Below, piece after piece: positions 1 to 11,436 of a stretch of DNA of 64,000 nucleotides. The translations under genes were made by a program, and so were the position numbers. This DNA comes from Luzula sylvatica. Lineage: Eukaryota; Streptophyta; Magnoliopsida; Poales; Juncaceae. Position 1 is the first letter of the stretch. The number at the start of each line of letters is the position of its first letter. The stretch lies in contig OX326959.1 of the NCBI GenBank assembly GCA_946800325.1, positions 25,923,447 through 25,987,446 of the forward strand, given 5' to 3'. Under the pieces are notes generated by a model. It had not been told where the DNA came from. It made no database searches and saw only the letters and a program-made list of their open reading frames with translations.

Positions 1-1004
1 ACCGTTTTTTTTTGGGAAAAAACGTTTTTCGGTTCGAAAAACGGCCGTTTTTCACAACAAAAAATTAAAATTTTGATTATTTACCGTTTTTTTTGCCCAT
101 TTTTTTGTTCCAACCCAATAAAATTATCATTTTTTTACTTACAGTTGTTCCGATGATGTTAATGATTTTACTATTTAGTTTATGTTTGAATTTGAGTTTA
201 TATTTTGATGTTACGTTTTGTTGGACATTCGTTTTGATGTTACGTTAATGTTAGACATTCGTTTTGATGTTATGTTTTATGTTGGATGTTGTTTATGTTA
301 TTTTTTTACTATTAAAAAATTACATAATTATATATTTTTTTGGTTTCATCTATAAATTTTAATTAAATTACTATCGATTTCGGTGACCGTTTTTTCACCG
401 TTTTTCCACCGTTTTTTCACCGTTTTACGGTAATTCCGTTTTACGGTCCCCGACCGTTCCGTACCGTTTTCCGTATTTTACAACATTGGTTAACATTAAA
501 CAATTAAAATTAATATTGAAACTTAACTAAACAACGTAACTAGAAATTATTTAGTATCGCATGAAATTTTTAAATTTACATATTTAAAAATAAAAACAAA
601 ATGTTTTATAAGTTTAAGAAATTATATATGTTAGTACAGTTCTTGTCTTTCATTATAATTATTTTTTGAAAAAATTAACATTGAATTTTTTTGAGAAAAT
701 AACAACTAAAACTATTTAGTATTATGTACAATTTTATTTAAATTATGATTTTAAAAATACTAATAATTAGACTATAAGATCACTTATGTAACTATGCATA
801 CTTTTGTATTGTATTGTATTTACTTACATAATTGTCTTCGCAACTTAAAGCTGCAGCAAAAAAATATTGGAAATACGATGATACGGAGTTAAAAATAAAA
901 ATAAATTCAAGTTAATATATCTCATAATTTTTATAATGATTAGTGTTATATATTAAACATGTTACGTGTTGTATTCACATTTGAAGAGGTCACTTTATGT
1001 GAAA
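1..1004. repeat. AT-rich intergenic DNA with CCGTTTT-rich repeat
   Basis: No gene is visible. Positions 1-60 and 380-480 are built from repeated CCGTTTT/ACGG words, including many copies of TTTTTCACCG-like units, which resembles terminal or subterminal sequence of a DNA transposon. Positions 203-293 hold about three diverged copies of a 29-30 bp unit beginning TTTTGATGTTACGTT. The rest is AT-rich and shows nothing recognisable. Confidence 0.5.
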
Positions 1005-2115
1005 CTAGCTTTTTCCCCGCGCAATTGCGCGGAAGACTTCGAGTTTGTTATTATTTAATTTTTCCTAATATATAATTGGATTCTACGTTTTCTTGCCTGA
1101 TTGTTCACACATAGTGTTTTGGTGTATTTTTAACCCACTATTTTTTTTTTATATTGTAAAAAAATCTCTATTTTTTGTAAACTCAAAAAATAATCATAAG
1201 ATAATTAATTATTAATTTCCAAATATTCTCCTATGGATGATATTAAAAAAAAACATTGACCAAATACCCTTCAATCTTCATAATTAATTTTAATTTTAAG
1301 AAATTAATAACCATTTCTTAACGTGTAGTGATTTAAAAAAAAAATGAAATTATTACATAGTGTGTTCATATAATTTTAATATTTTTTTTATATTCAAGAA
1401 AAACTAACATAAGATAATAATAAAAAAATAAACAACAATAAAAAACACATTAAAAATCTATTGTAGAAAAATATCTATTTAAACATCAAGTTTTTTTATT
1501 TTTGTCATTTTATTTTTGTAATAGTTTCATGATTTTGTATTTTTTTTAAAGGTTTGCAACGTGTTCTTTGAGTATTATGTTCATCTTATTATTATTTTGT
1601 GTTAGTTCTTCAGGAAAAAATATAAAATTTAAATATATACAATGTATGAAATATTAAAATTATATAAATATAACATATAATATATTTTTTAATTATTACA
1701 TGCTAAAAAAATTTGGATTTTTTTAAAACTAATAAAAAATAATATTTTTTTTTCAATTAGTACATATGTAAATTTAAGAGATTTTTACAATATCCAAAAA
1801 TTGAATGAGTTTTTTGAAAAAATTTCATATTTAGTTGAGACAAATAAATACGAATGAACTTGGTCCACGATGGACCAATGTTCATGTAATTTTTGAATTA
1901 GTTGGTTTATATAGACCATGTTCAAATAAAAAACCAAATATTTTAGATCTTTTGATCAAGATCATATGGGATATATATCATCAATAGGATAAAATATTAA
2001 ATTAAATGACTCAACGGGTCAAGTGAGAAGCAACATCAAAAGACACACGGAACAAACCACAGAAAAAAAAAATACATGAAGAGGTGACGTGACTTCATAT
2101 GGTGATAGTAAGTCT
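1005..2115 (-). mobile_element. Helitron (family H1), non-autonomous, copy A
   Basis: Read on the minus strand the element ends in the perfect 16-bp palindrome CCGCGCAATTGCGCGG (1017-1032), then an A-rich spacer and CTAG (1005-1008). The next minus-strand base is T, the standard Helitron 3' end and target. The interior (TTGATCAAGATCATATG block near 1950, paired TGGTCCA words near 1860) matches the copies at 2116-3045 and 49564-50825. No Rep/helicase coding sequence is present. The 5' end is taken where the next copy begins and is approximate. Confidence 0.75.
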
Positions 2116-3045
2116 CTTAACTTTCCCCTATGGATGATATTTAAAAAAAATGACCAAATACCCTTCAATCTTCATAATTAATTACTATTATTTTGTTATT
2201 TATTACTAATTTTAAGAAGTTAATAACCATTTCTTAACGTGTAGTGATTTAAAAAAAATGAAATTATTACATAGTGTGTTCATATAATTTTAATATTTTT
2301 TTTATATTCAAGAAAAACTAACATGAGATAATAATAAAAAATTAAACAACGATAAAAAAAACACACTAAAAATATATTGTAGAAAAATATCTATTTAAAC
2401 ATCAAGTTTTTTTATTTTTGTCATTTTATTTTCGTAATAGTTTCATGATTTTGTATTTTTTTTAAAGGTTTGCAACGTGTTCTTTGAGTATTATGTTCAT
2501 CTTATTATTATTTTGTGTTAGTTCTTCAGGAAAAAATGTAAAATTTAAATATATATAATGTATGAAATATTAAAATTATATAACATATAACATATAATTT
2601 TTTTTTAATTATTACATGCTAAAAAATTAGGATTTTTTTAAAATTAATAAAAAATAATATTTTTTTTCAATTACTACATATGTAAATTTAAGAGATTTAT
2701 ACAATATCCAAAAATTGAATGAGTTTTTTGAAAAAAATTTATATTTTATTGAGACAAATAAATACGAATGAACTTGGTCCACGATGGACCAAGGTTCATG
2801 TAATTTTTGAATTAGTTCGTTTATATAGACCATGTTCAAATAAAAAACCAAATCTTTTAAATCTTTTGATCAAGATCATATGGGATATATATCATTAATA
2901 AGATAAAATATTAAATTAAATGACTCAACGGGTCAAGTGAGAAGCAACACCAAAAGACACACGGAACAAATCACAGAAAAAAATACATGAAGAGGTGACG
3001 TGGCTTCATATGGTGAGAGTAAATCTCTTAACTTTATACATAAGT
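2116..3045 (-). mobile_element. Helitron (family H1), 3'-truncated tandem copy B
   Basis: This is a close repeat of the interior and 5' part of copy A, including CCCTATGGATGATATT, the TTCTTTGAGTATTATGTTC block and the TCAAGTGAGAAGCAACA block. It lacks the roughly 200 bp that carry the palindrome and CTAG end. It lies head-to-tail with copy A, in the same orientation. Short reading frames over it are fortuitous. Confidence 0.7.
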
Positions 3046-4391
3046 ATAAATTACATACAATCAGACACATTCGGTTCAAAGTGCTCAAAGTTTGTTGTAA
3101 TCGGTCATGTTCTTAGTCAGAAACACGGAAAAATTGATGCTCTCAAAATTTTAACCATTAAAGATATGTGTTTTTAGTAACAGTGCAAATTTAGTGTCCA
3201 AACTCCTTATATTAATTAAATATCTTAGATAACAATGAAGTTTCAATTATTAGTAAGTTATGAGGGAGTAATGAAATTATGTAAGGTGGAGGAGTTCAAA
3301 GTTCTGAAATTAGTAACCGTAGTTTGTTTGGATGTCCAAATTATAAGATGATGGCAAACATAATCTGTTGTTTGGTTGTTTACAAATTTTGGAATTTTGT
3401 TATTAAAAATGTAAAAATAATATTTCATTAAAATTGATAAAAGTATAATAGTATTATATTCTATCCACGTAATAATATTATTATATTATATTATATTATA
3501 TTATATTATATTATATGAATTTAATAATTATAATACAATTATGTTATTGTTATAATATAATTATTATATACTATTATATAAGGTATGTAATATTATATCA
3601 ATTATATGGCTATAGTAATTATAATATAATTATTTTTGTATGATAATATAATTACTATAATATTAGAAATTATATTATAATTATATTATATGTGTTATAT
3701 GGATGTAATGTGACCTTTTATTATTATAATAATAGAATAATATAACATTATTGCAATATAAATATTAATAACAGTACTGTTTAAAACAATAATATATTAT
3801 AATAACAATATAAAAATATTAAATATACTTTTATATTGTTATAATAATACATTTTATCTATTATTATTATAGTTTATTATTATAGTTTAACTAATATAAT
3901 ATTATCAATTATATAGTAATTATGTTATCATAAAAATAATTATATTTTAATCATTATATCCCTATAATTGATATAATATTACATATTATTGTAATAATAT
4001 ATAGTAATTATATTATAATAATAATATATAGTAATTATATTATAATAATAATATAATAGTATAACATATAATAACATAATTATAATATAATTTTTAAAAT
4101 AATAATAATAATAAAATATAATTATTACTTTGATATAATTACAATATAATAATAATCATAATAATAATAAAATATAATTATTACTTTGATATAATTACAA
4201 TATAATAATATTTATGTTATATACATATAACATATTATTAATTAATTCAATATAATATGATAATAATTATTGTTATATTAGTATTAGTATAATATAATAA
4301 TTAGTAGCCTTTAGCATCAATCTTTAACCATCAGCCTTCAATTAGTCATGTTACGTAATTAAGTCGTACACTAACTAAAATGAACAATAAA
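3046..4391. repeat. intergenic, AT-only low-complexity tract
   Basis: Positions 3478-3513 are tandem TTATA units. About 3520-4300 is almost entirely A and T, made of ATAATATTATA-type words that could fold on themselves many times. A segment near 4300-4345 (TTTAGCATCAATCTTTA) recurs inverted near 7765-7795, just outside the Helitron/MITE cluster. No gene is visible. Confidence 0.6.
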
Positions 4392-7000
4392 CTAGGAAAT
4401 TACCCGCGCTTCGCGGCGAGTTTGTTTCATTTATTTTATCATAATGTATTCATAATTCTGAATTATCATTCGTTATCAAATAATTAATAAATATTGCGTT
4501 GAGTGTTCGAATTTACATATAATACTTTGCTTAATTAAGTTTGATGATGACAAAATTCATTATACTATTTTGGAATATGATATAATGCGAAAAAATTATT
4601 TAGTATTCTAATAAAACATACAAAAAAAGTTAAATGATAATATAAAGTATTAAAAAAAATGCATCGATATATATAAAAAATAGGGCCGTCCATAGGCACA
4701 GGCCTGCGAGGCCGGGGTCTAGGGTCCGAAAAATAAAAGCGGTCCGTTTTATATTTTTTTTCTTTATGAGTGAAGTATAAGAAAAATATTTGTAAGGTGC
4801 AACAATGGTGAATTTTGGATTGAAAGAGAGTAAATTTGATGAAGAAGAAGATGAATACTCAGGTCAAGAAACAACTTTAACGAGATCTTGTTATTATAGT
4901 TGTGACACTTGGTGTTTTCTTTCTTTATTGTCTTCCGAGATACAAAAGTACTATATGTATTATACCAAAATCACCTAACATCCAAACAGAGAATCCATTT
5001 ACTTTTTCTTTTTGATTTCCAGAAGTACACAGTAACCTATAAAAAGTATCACTAGTATGTAATGTTGCAAATAATTTTTAACGGAACGTAACGATCCGGC
5101 ACTGTTAAAGTGAATTACCGATTAACGATAATATAACGGTGATATAACGGTATATAACGGCCACTCTAATCCGTAATAATATACCATACATCAAATAATA
5201 TCACAAAATCTAATGGTTCAAAATAAGACATACAAATGACCACAAACTATAGATATTACAAAATCAAATATAAAATTAACGTGTATGATGAAACCACATC
5301 ACACAATCCAATTTGCCCACCCTCTTATTTTTCACCTATCTTTGAGACTCTTTATGAAACCACATCATCATGGTTATTTATGATTGTTGACCATTAGATT
5401 TGGTGATATGGATTCATCATATATACTTTTTAGTAATGTGTTTTGATCTAAACCATTGATTTATTTTTTAGATTGTTTGAAGATCATATTTTATGTAGTC
5501 ATTTATGTGTCATTATTTTACACTATGTTTTAAGCATCCTTGGAAAACCACATCACCATACATTAATGACGTGGACTAATATTATTGGTTAGGTTCGCAT
5601 TAGACTAAGTCTATTCAATTGTTATTATTTCACATAAAATTACATGATCAAATGTGAATACAATGGAAGATGAAAAGTTTATATATGAAATACTAATAAC
5701 TTAATATGCAATATTATAAGCATACAACATATAGTAGTATTAATTTTAGAATTTTAATTTTAAAAATTCATCAAATATATTCGTTTTAATTTTTTCTTTA
5801 TTTTGACATCCAAATTAGCATAGTTCGTACATACCATTTTTCATAATTTGAAATTTATAAACAAATTATGTAAAAAATACAATGCAAAAAATGCATTTTT
5901 ACAAAATAAAATTTTATTTAGTTTATTTATATAATAGAAAATGGAATATGAAAAGTTTATATATGAAATACTAATAACTTAATATGTAATATTATAAACA
6001 TACAACATATAATAGTATTAATTTTAGAATTTTAATTTTAAAAATTCATGAAATATATTCGTTTTAACTTTTTCTTTATTTTGACATCCATATTAGCATA
6101 GTTCGTAATCATTTTCCATAATTTCAATTTGTAAAGATATTATGTAAAAAATACAATGCAAAAAGTGCATTTTAAAATTTTAATTATTTTAGTTACGTAA
6201 TAGAAATTTTGAATATTAATATTTATTTTTAAAAAATTATAACTATACTAATACCATATAATACTAAGTTGATTATATTTGTGTTTTCAGTCAAACAAAT
6301 TTAATATTAACTTTTTTGAAAAATAATAGAAATAGAAAAATAGTTTATCCTACTAAATACTTATCAAATAATAATGTTATTTTTAAAAATACAAAATTAA
6401 AAAAAAAAAATCATATGATATAAAATATTTTATATTTATGTTTATGCTAAATTAATTATTTATATTATTTATTAAATCACTTGCAATATTAAGTTTGATA
6501 TTATTTATAATTTTCATTGCATTTTGAATCAATAACAAATTATTAGTAATATATAATTAATAATATGTTATTACGTATTTTCTATGATCCATTATTTTTA
6601 TATTTGATATTGTATGAAATATTGTGAACAACAATGCTATAATATTTGTTGTTATGTTTTTTTGTAAAATCATGTTATACTTCATATATTATTATTATAC
6701 AATCACATTTATACAAGTGATATTTTTTTATTAAGAAAAATGAAATTTTTTGTCATCGTGATGTAAAATAATTGTAAAACATATACATAATCATAGACAA
6801 ATTAGTTCAAATAATTATATTATGAAATGATATTATCAATATTATCATATTTATATGTATTTTGTATTACAATGAAAAACAGAATTAACATCCTCGCCGC
6901 GTAGCGCGAGTATTCTCCTAGTGATTAATAATGATGTAGAACAATGACGATGTTGCTTCATGAGAATTCATATAGATGGGTGCAAAATAAGGGGTGGGTA
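4392..7000 (-). mobile_element. Helitron (family H2), copy D, interrupted by copy E
   Basis: The minus-strand 3' end has the hairpin CCGCGAAGCGCGG (within 4402-4418) followed by CTAG (4392-4395) with T as next base. The 5' part is split: 4392-5306 resumes at 6922-7000. Joining these two parts reproduces the order of words seen uninterrupted in copy F near 33530-33640 (CCACATCACA, then GATGTTGCTTCAT, then GCAAAATAAGGGG). A further G/C-rich fragment at about 4682-4760 (GGGCCGTCCATAGG) looks like another transposon piece. No coding capacity is seen. Confidence 0.75.
5307..6921 (+). mobile_element. Helitron (family H2), copy E, nested in copy D
   Basis: The element begins with TC (5307) after an A and ends with CTAG (6918-6921) before a T, exactly the A^T insertion expected of Helitrons. 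A CTCGCCGCG/CGCGAG stem-loop (6893-6910) lies just upstream of CTAG. The interior carries a near-perfect tandem duplication of about 280 bp (5661-5938 and 5941-6215). It shares sequence with copies D, F, G and H. It is non-autonomous, with no Rep/helicase frame. Confidence 0.8.
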
Positions 7001-7038
7001 AATTACTAATTAAACATTAAACGGTCCATTAATTAACG

Positions 7039-7754
7039 AAGATAAAAGTTTAAATTTGGCCCCTCAACTTTTGAGTTGGTGTATTTTTTGTCCCTCAACT
7101 TTTATATGGTTCATTTTGAACCCCTCAATTATTATGTTGACTCATATATAATTCTTCCATCCGATAAATGTCTATGTGTCAGTTAATTTGACACATAAGC
7201 AATGACATGTTATATATTTACCACATAAATATACATTTAAAATATATATATCTTGATATTCTTAAAAAAAATTAGATCCATATTTTATTGTCATAAACTA
7301 TAATACTTAATAATACAAATACCAATTTTTTAACAAATTTAAAGATTTAAAATAATCAGATTTATTAATTGATTATGTGGTAGAATATTTGCCATGTCAC
7401 TTTTTATACATTAGAGTTAATAAATATGAATATTTTAAATCATTAAACTTGTTAAAAAGTTGGTATTTGTATTATTGAATATTGGAGATTATGACAATAG
7501 AACATGGATCTAATTTTTTGTAAGTATATTAAAATATATATTTTAAATGTCAGATTATTTGCTTATGTAGTAGAAATATCTGACACGTCATTGATTACAT
7601 GTCAAGTTAACGGACACATAAACATTTAACGGATGAAATGATTTTATTTGAACTAATATAATAGTTAAGGGGTTAAAAATGTATCATGTAAAAGTTGAGG
7701 GATCAAAAATACATAAGCTCAATAGTTGAGGGACCAAATTTAAACTTTTATCTT
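7039..7754. mobile_element. full-length hairpin MITE, about 716 bp
   Basis: The ends are inverted repeats starting AAGATAAAAGTTTAAATTTG, and pairing continues inward: CCCTCAACTTTT near both ends, then further blocks around 7210-7330 and 7440-7545. Only a short centre is unpaired. The flanks carry a candidate target duplication around TTAACGA (6-8 bp; the exact length is ambiguous because terminal bases repeat). This fits a hAT- or Mutator-type miniature element. No coding sequence. Confidence 0.7.
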
Positions 7755-8670
7755 AACGAGACTAAAGATTGATGCTAAAGATTGAAGGCTGCTAAAATGT
7801 ACAATTGATGTGGAGACATGTATTAAGTAATCCACGTATTAAACCATGTATTAAGTAATCCATGTATGTAGTGGAATTGATGTGCTATTGTTTTACCGGA
7901 ATTTAGGGCTTCGAGTTTTTTGGAATTGAAATTTGTGACTTCGAAAGCAAACTATAATTTCACTATGAAATGGCTGCTAAACAAGAAATATTAACTTTGT
8001 TGGAAAAAGTTATCCATTTCAAGTCCCAAATTCCACCGTCCAAAGAGCCACTAAATATTTCTTCTATAGAGAATTATTAAAAAAAAAAAAAGCCTAACCT
8101 TTTTCAATATTTTAAAAAGAATTTCTCACTTTTGAGATATTCCAAAAGAATCCCTCAAAACAAACTTTTTATTTTCAAATACTTTTCTAGAAGTGTTAAA
8201 GCTAACTTTGTATGATATTAAAATTTAAAAAATTTGGACCAAAATATGCCTCTGTTTTTAATATTAATTTTGTTAAACCATTTTGTGCTATTTTTATTAC
8301 TAAAAAAACACAATATTTTTAACATATGCTATCTATTAAAAAAAAATATGATTATATGTAATACTCACATGATAATATTTTACTAATCATATATTTTTCT
8401 TTATAAACTAATATCAAACAAAAAAAATGATATAAAACAATGAATAATCATATTTTACTAATCATATATTTTTTTTATAAACTAACATTAAATAAAAAAA
8501 TTAATACAAAATAATTTCAGCACCTAAAAAATATCTTGATAAAAAATATTATTTTAGCAATTTGTTTTAAATTATAAATTAGGTTGATAAATATGAATTA
8601 CATATTTCAACAATGTTTAAAGTAAACTGGATAAGGTTGAAAGTGAAACCCATTTTCTTCACAACGAAGA
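7755..8670. other. AT-rich intergenic with short tandem duplication
   Basis: No gene is visible. About 8381-8520 contains two copies of an 80-bp AT-rich unit (TTTTACTAATCATATATTTTT then TTATAAACTAA). The stretch 8100-8200 has words such as TCTCACTTTTGAG common in plant intergenic repeats. Confidence 0.4.
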
Positions 8671-8675
8671 TATCA

Positions 8676-8690
8676 AGAATATATATATAT
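8676..8690 (+). promoter_or_regulatory. putative TATA box of the His/Gly-rich protein gene
   Basis: An ATATATATAT run lies about 105-115 bp upstream of the chosen ATG at 8794. This spacing would put transcription start near 8710-8720 and leave a 5'UTR of roughly 75-85 nt. Confidence 0.35.
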
Positions 8691-8793
8691 TCATCTTTCC
8701 GTCTTTTCTTTTGCTCATATGCTCTCCCCACTCTTCCTTCTTATTTCCTCTCTCTATACACCGCAACTCCAAGTTCATCAATTATTTTTTATC

Positions 8794-9428
8794 ATGCAAG
8801 GAGGGAATGATAACAACAATCACAGTCACCCCCATGAAAAAGGTTTCTTGTCAAACCTAATGCACCGGTATCCTGGTAGTTATTACCCGCCACACGGAGG
8901 AAATTACCCGGCCGGTTACCCGCCACACGGGCATCCGCAGTCTCCTTATGCGCACCCGTATCCACAAGCCGGCTATCCATCGTACCCGCCAGCAGGTTAC
9001 CCGAATCAATATGGTCATGGTAAGTTTAATTATTTGCAATTTTTCGATGGATTGCTGAGTTACTAGTATTTATTTTTATTTTATCGTGCCTGAATCTAGG
9101 TTATGGATCGTCGAGTAATTATGGACCGTTGTTTGCGGGCGGTGCGGCTGCTGCTGTAGGTGCATATGGGCTCCATCAATATTCTCACGGCCATCATGAT
9201 CACCATGGGCATCACGGCCATCCTGAGCTCCATGGCCTTCTTGGGCATCACGGTCATCATGATTTTGGGATGTTTCAGGGTCACGGCCATCCTGAGCTCC
9301 ATGGCCTTCTTGGGCATCACGGTCATCATGATTTTGGGATGTTTCAGGGTCACGGCCATCATGATCACCATGGGCATCACGGCCATCCTGAGCTCCATGG
9401 CCTTCTTGGGCATCACGGTCATCATTGA
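8794..9428 (+). CDS. glycine-rich protein A3-like (GYPP/His-rich) protein
   Basis: Two exons, 8794-9019 and 9100-9428, with a GTAAGT donor and CTAG acceptor; they join in frame to 184 residues. The N-terminal half has repeated GYPP/AGYP units (residues about 30-72). Exon 2 begins with an AGGAAAAVGAYG core and then a His/Gly-rich tail. This order (KGFLSNL-like start, GYPP repeats, AAAA core, His-rich tail) is that of plant 'glycine-rich protein A3-like' proteins, whose molecular role is not established. The tail is a tandem array of a 23-residue unit (HPELHGLLGHHGHHDFGMFQ plus GHG), with two full units and a partial third bracketed by HHDHHGHHG. An in-frame ATG at 8719 would add a hydrophobic leader, but the family starts near KGLFS, so 8794 is preferred. 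Long open frames on the opposite strand arise because the unit is a multiple of three. Confidence 0.8.
9206..9425 (+). repeat. in-frame 69-bp coding tandem repeat
   Basis: Two nearly identical 69-bp units starting CATCCTGAGCTCCATGGC, followed by a third partial unit, lie inside exon 2 of the His-rich gene. The identity between units at nucleotide level indicates recent expansion. Confidence 0.8.
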
Positions 9429-9706
9429 TGGCCATGGTAAAGTCCCATGGGCGGATCGATATTAATCAAGTACTTGTATTGTATAGTTGGAGATGTAATA
9501 AATATTTATCTTGTTTGTGCTCATTTCTGTGCTCAACTTATTGGTATTTGTGTATGTTCTATGAATGAATTATTATACAAAATATAGACTCCAATAATTT
9601 TTTGAAGTAGTGAATTCAAACATTGACAACTGAAAATAACATTATTTAGAAATAAACATTCAATTATTATTATATTCGTTTACATGCAATTAATATTATA
9701 TTTCAC

Positions 9707-9747
<41 letters not shown>

Positions 9748-10056
9748 AGAAAATGACATAAATACCAACAGATCTGTTTCATAATATAAAAAAAAACAAA
9801 TAATTGTAAAAAATATAAATAACAAAATATATTTATTCTATGATACAGTACAAAAATATAAATAACAAAAAAATCTTTAATTTCAAGTATAAAAAAAAGT
9901 AGGAATACAAAATTATAAATAAACAACAGATCTTTAATCCATAATATATAAAAAAAAATATAGTAAAAAAGTATAAATATCAATAGAGTTTTCATCTCAA
10001 GTTTAGAAATATATATAAATCATAGTCAAAAATATAACAATGCAAGGTAAACATAT
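9429..10056. repeat. 3' flank, (AT)n microsatellite and AT-rich minisatellite
   Basis: AATAAA at about 9498 may serve as polyadenylation signal of the upstream gene. Positions 9708-9741 are an (AT)n run. From about 9770 to 10050 come diverged copies of a roughly 60-bp unit of the form TATAAATAACAA, ATCTTTAATCC, ATAATATAAAAAA. The same unit recurs at 19670-19830 and 62030-62480. No gene. Confidence 0.55.
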
Positions 10057-10357
10057 TTAAATAATAGCAATGTTACAAATAGCGTGTTGCGATATGAAGC
10101 GTTGAGTGTTTTTTTCGTAGCGTATAGCGGACGATATAGTGAAACTACACTTTTGTTGCGGACAATGGCATCTAAAATGACAAATACTCACAACATATAT
10201 GTTATTACGAAAAAAATACGGTAATGCGAAAAAATACTTACATAACATGGATGTCCAATCAAGAACATAATGATGACGAAGAACTACATCATTAACTATA
10301 ATATTTTCATCTTCTTCCATGGTATTACGAAAAAATACGGTAATGCAGATATTATCA
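10057..10357. repeat. dispersed GCGATATAGCG-type repeat fragment
   Basis: Words such as AGCGTATAGCGGACGATATAG are shared with 19470-19660, 35290-35345 and 46140-46215, so this is a dispersed repeat, probably a transposon terminal region. A 26-bp direct repeat (TATTACGAAAAA..TACGGTAATGC) occurs at about 10202 and 10322. Confidence 0.45.
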
Positions 10358-11030
10358 TTAAAGAGAATACATAAATGTAGGGAATTCTTTCCATCCCCGG
10401 GCCCGCGCAGCGGATATGAAGGCCCGGTCCGGTTCCCAAAATTCAAGATCACGCCATGACTTCGAGGGTACGATGCAATAGAAGGATAGACGATTACCAG
10501 CGTGAAATTGATAACGCACGACGGGTTGATCGCTCGCATCCTTTCTTTCTCCGGTGTCACGTTGGTGACTAGCCCGTGCGTCCCATACCACACGTCCCCC
10601 ACCGTCTTGACACGTTTCCGGTTGTCTTTCGTGCGTCCCACGCCCACACTCTTCCACAGCCAACAGTTTTGCTCCTTCGGTTTGATCACAATCGAAGAGC
10701 CACAAGTGTCGCCCCTTTACGTGTATCCACCTTGAGTCGGAATACGTCGGTCGCGGATGCAACTGCCTAGACGAAGCACCGGCGAACTTGCTTGATTAGA
10801 TTGATTCTCTATTCCGAGAAAAACTCTTTTTCTCGGTTTTCTCTCTTCGTACTCTTTCACTCTCTGAAAGATGACTCTTTATTTCTGGATAATTCTATTG
10901 ATTACAATCAATTGGACTGAATGATCTACCATGAGAGAGAGAGAGAGAAACATCATATTTATATCACATAGGATAAGGATGGGCCAAAAGATATGTATAT
11001 CCAATATACACCCTTTCACACAGAAAACTA
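10358..11030 (-). mobile_element. possible LTR-retrotransposon relic (GC-rich island)
   Basis: This is the only long GC-rich, non-genic block of the region. On the minus strand it runs from a TATAAATATGATG-like promoter word and a CTCTCTCTCTCT run (about 10930-10950), through a hairpin-forming GAGAAAAAGAG/CTTTTTCTCGG segment, to a dense 400-bp stretch with open frames on both strands (for example minus 10358-10762). None of these frames resembles a protein I know. The layout recalls an LTR plus leader, but no partner LTR, primer site or target duplication was seen. A gene fragment cannot be excluded. Confidence 0.25.
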
Positions 11031-11431
11031 CATGAACATGTTCCGTATTCGATCGAAACGAAAATATTAAATCGTTCCAACCGACTTTAAACCTTCACGA
11101 AAGTTCTATATAATCTTATTATCTTTCCAACCCAATTTGGCCTGGCCCAATTGGAGTTCAGATGAGCAAGTTACGGACGTTTTACTAAATGTATGTCAAA
11201 CTGTCGCACCCTTTCGTATTCCATTAAAACGACACTGATACTTCGTTCAAATGAAAAATATTTCTACATGAAGGTTATAGATAATCTTATTATCTATCTA
11301 ACCCAATTTGAACCATTTAAATTGGATTTTCTTACTGAATGTTATGACCACAAATGTACGCTTACATTCGTTCATCCTTGTGTACATTTTTACGGTTGAT
11401 CTGGAACTGTATTTCCTTCAGTAAATTGCAC
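11031..11431. other. intergenic DNA left of the copia element
   Basis: No gene. Two diverged copies of a segment containing AATCTTATTATCT, AACCCAATTTG lie at about 11112-11145 and 11282-11313, suggesting an old repeat. The sequence resumes at 19314 on the other side of the copia insertion. Confidence 0.4.
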
Positions 11432-11436
11432 GAAGC
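11432..11436. repeat. target-site duplication GAAGC (left)
   Basis: GAAGC immediately precedes the TG of the 5' LTR and recurs at 19309-19313 after the CA of the 3' LTR: a 5-bp duplication as made by copia integrases. Confidence 0.9.

Noticed and set aside
9076..9435. Long open frames on the minus strand over the His-rich gene
   Set aside because: They mirror the 69-bp in-frame tandem repeat of the plus-strand gene; composition is repetitive, and the plus-strand exons with splice sites explain the region.
10057..10762. Two minus-strand frames of 134 and 210 codons
   Set aside because: They overlap each other in different frames, have no recognisable domain, and one runs out into AT-rich repeat sequence; not called as genes.
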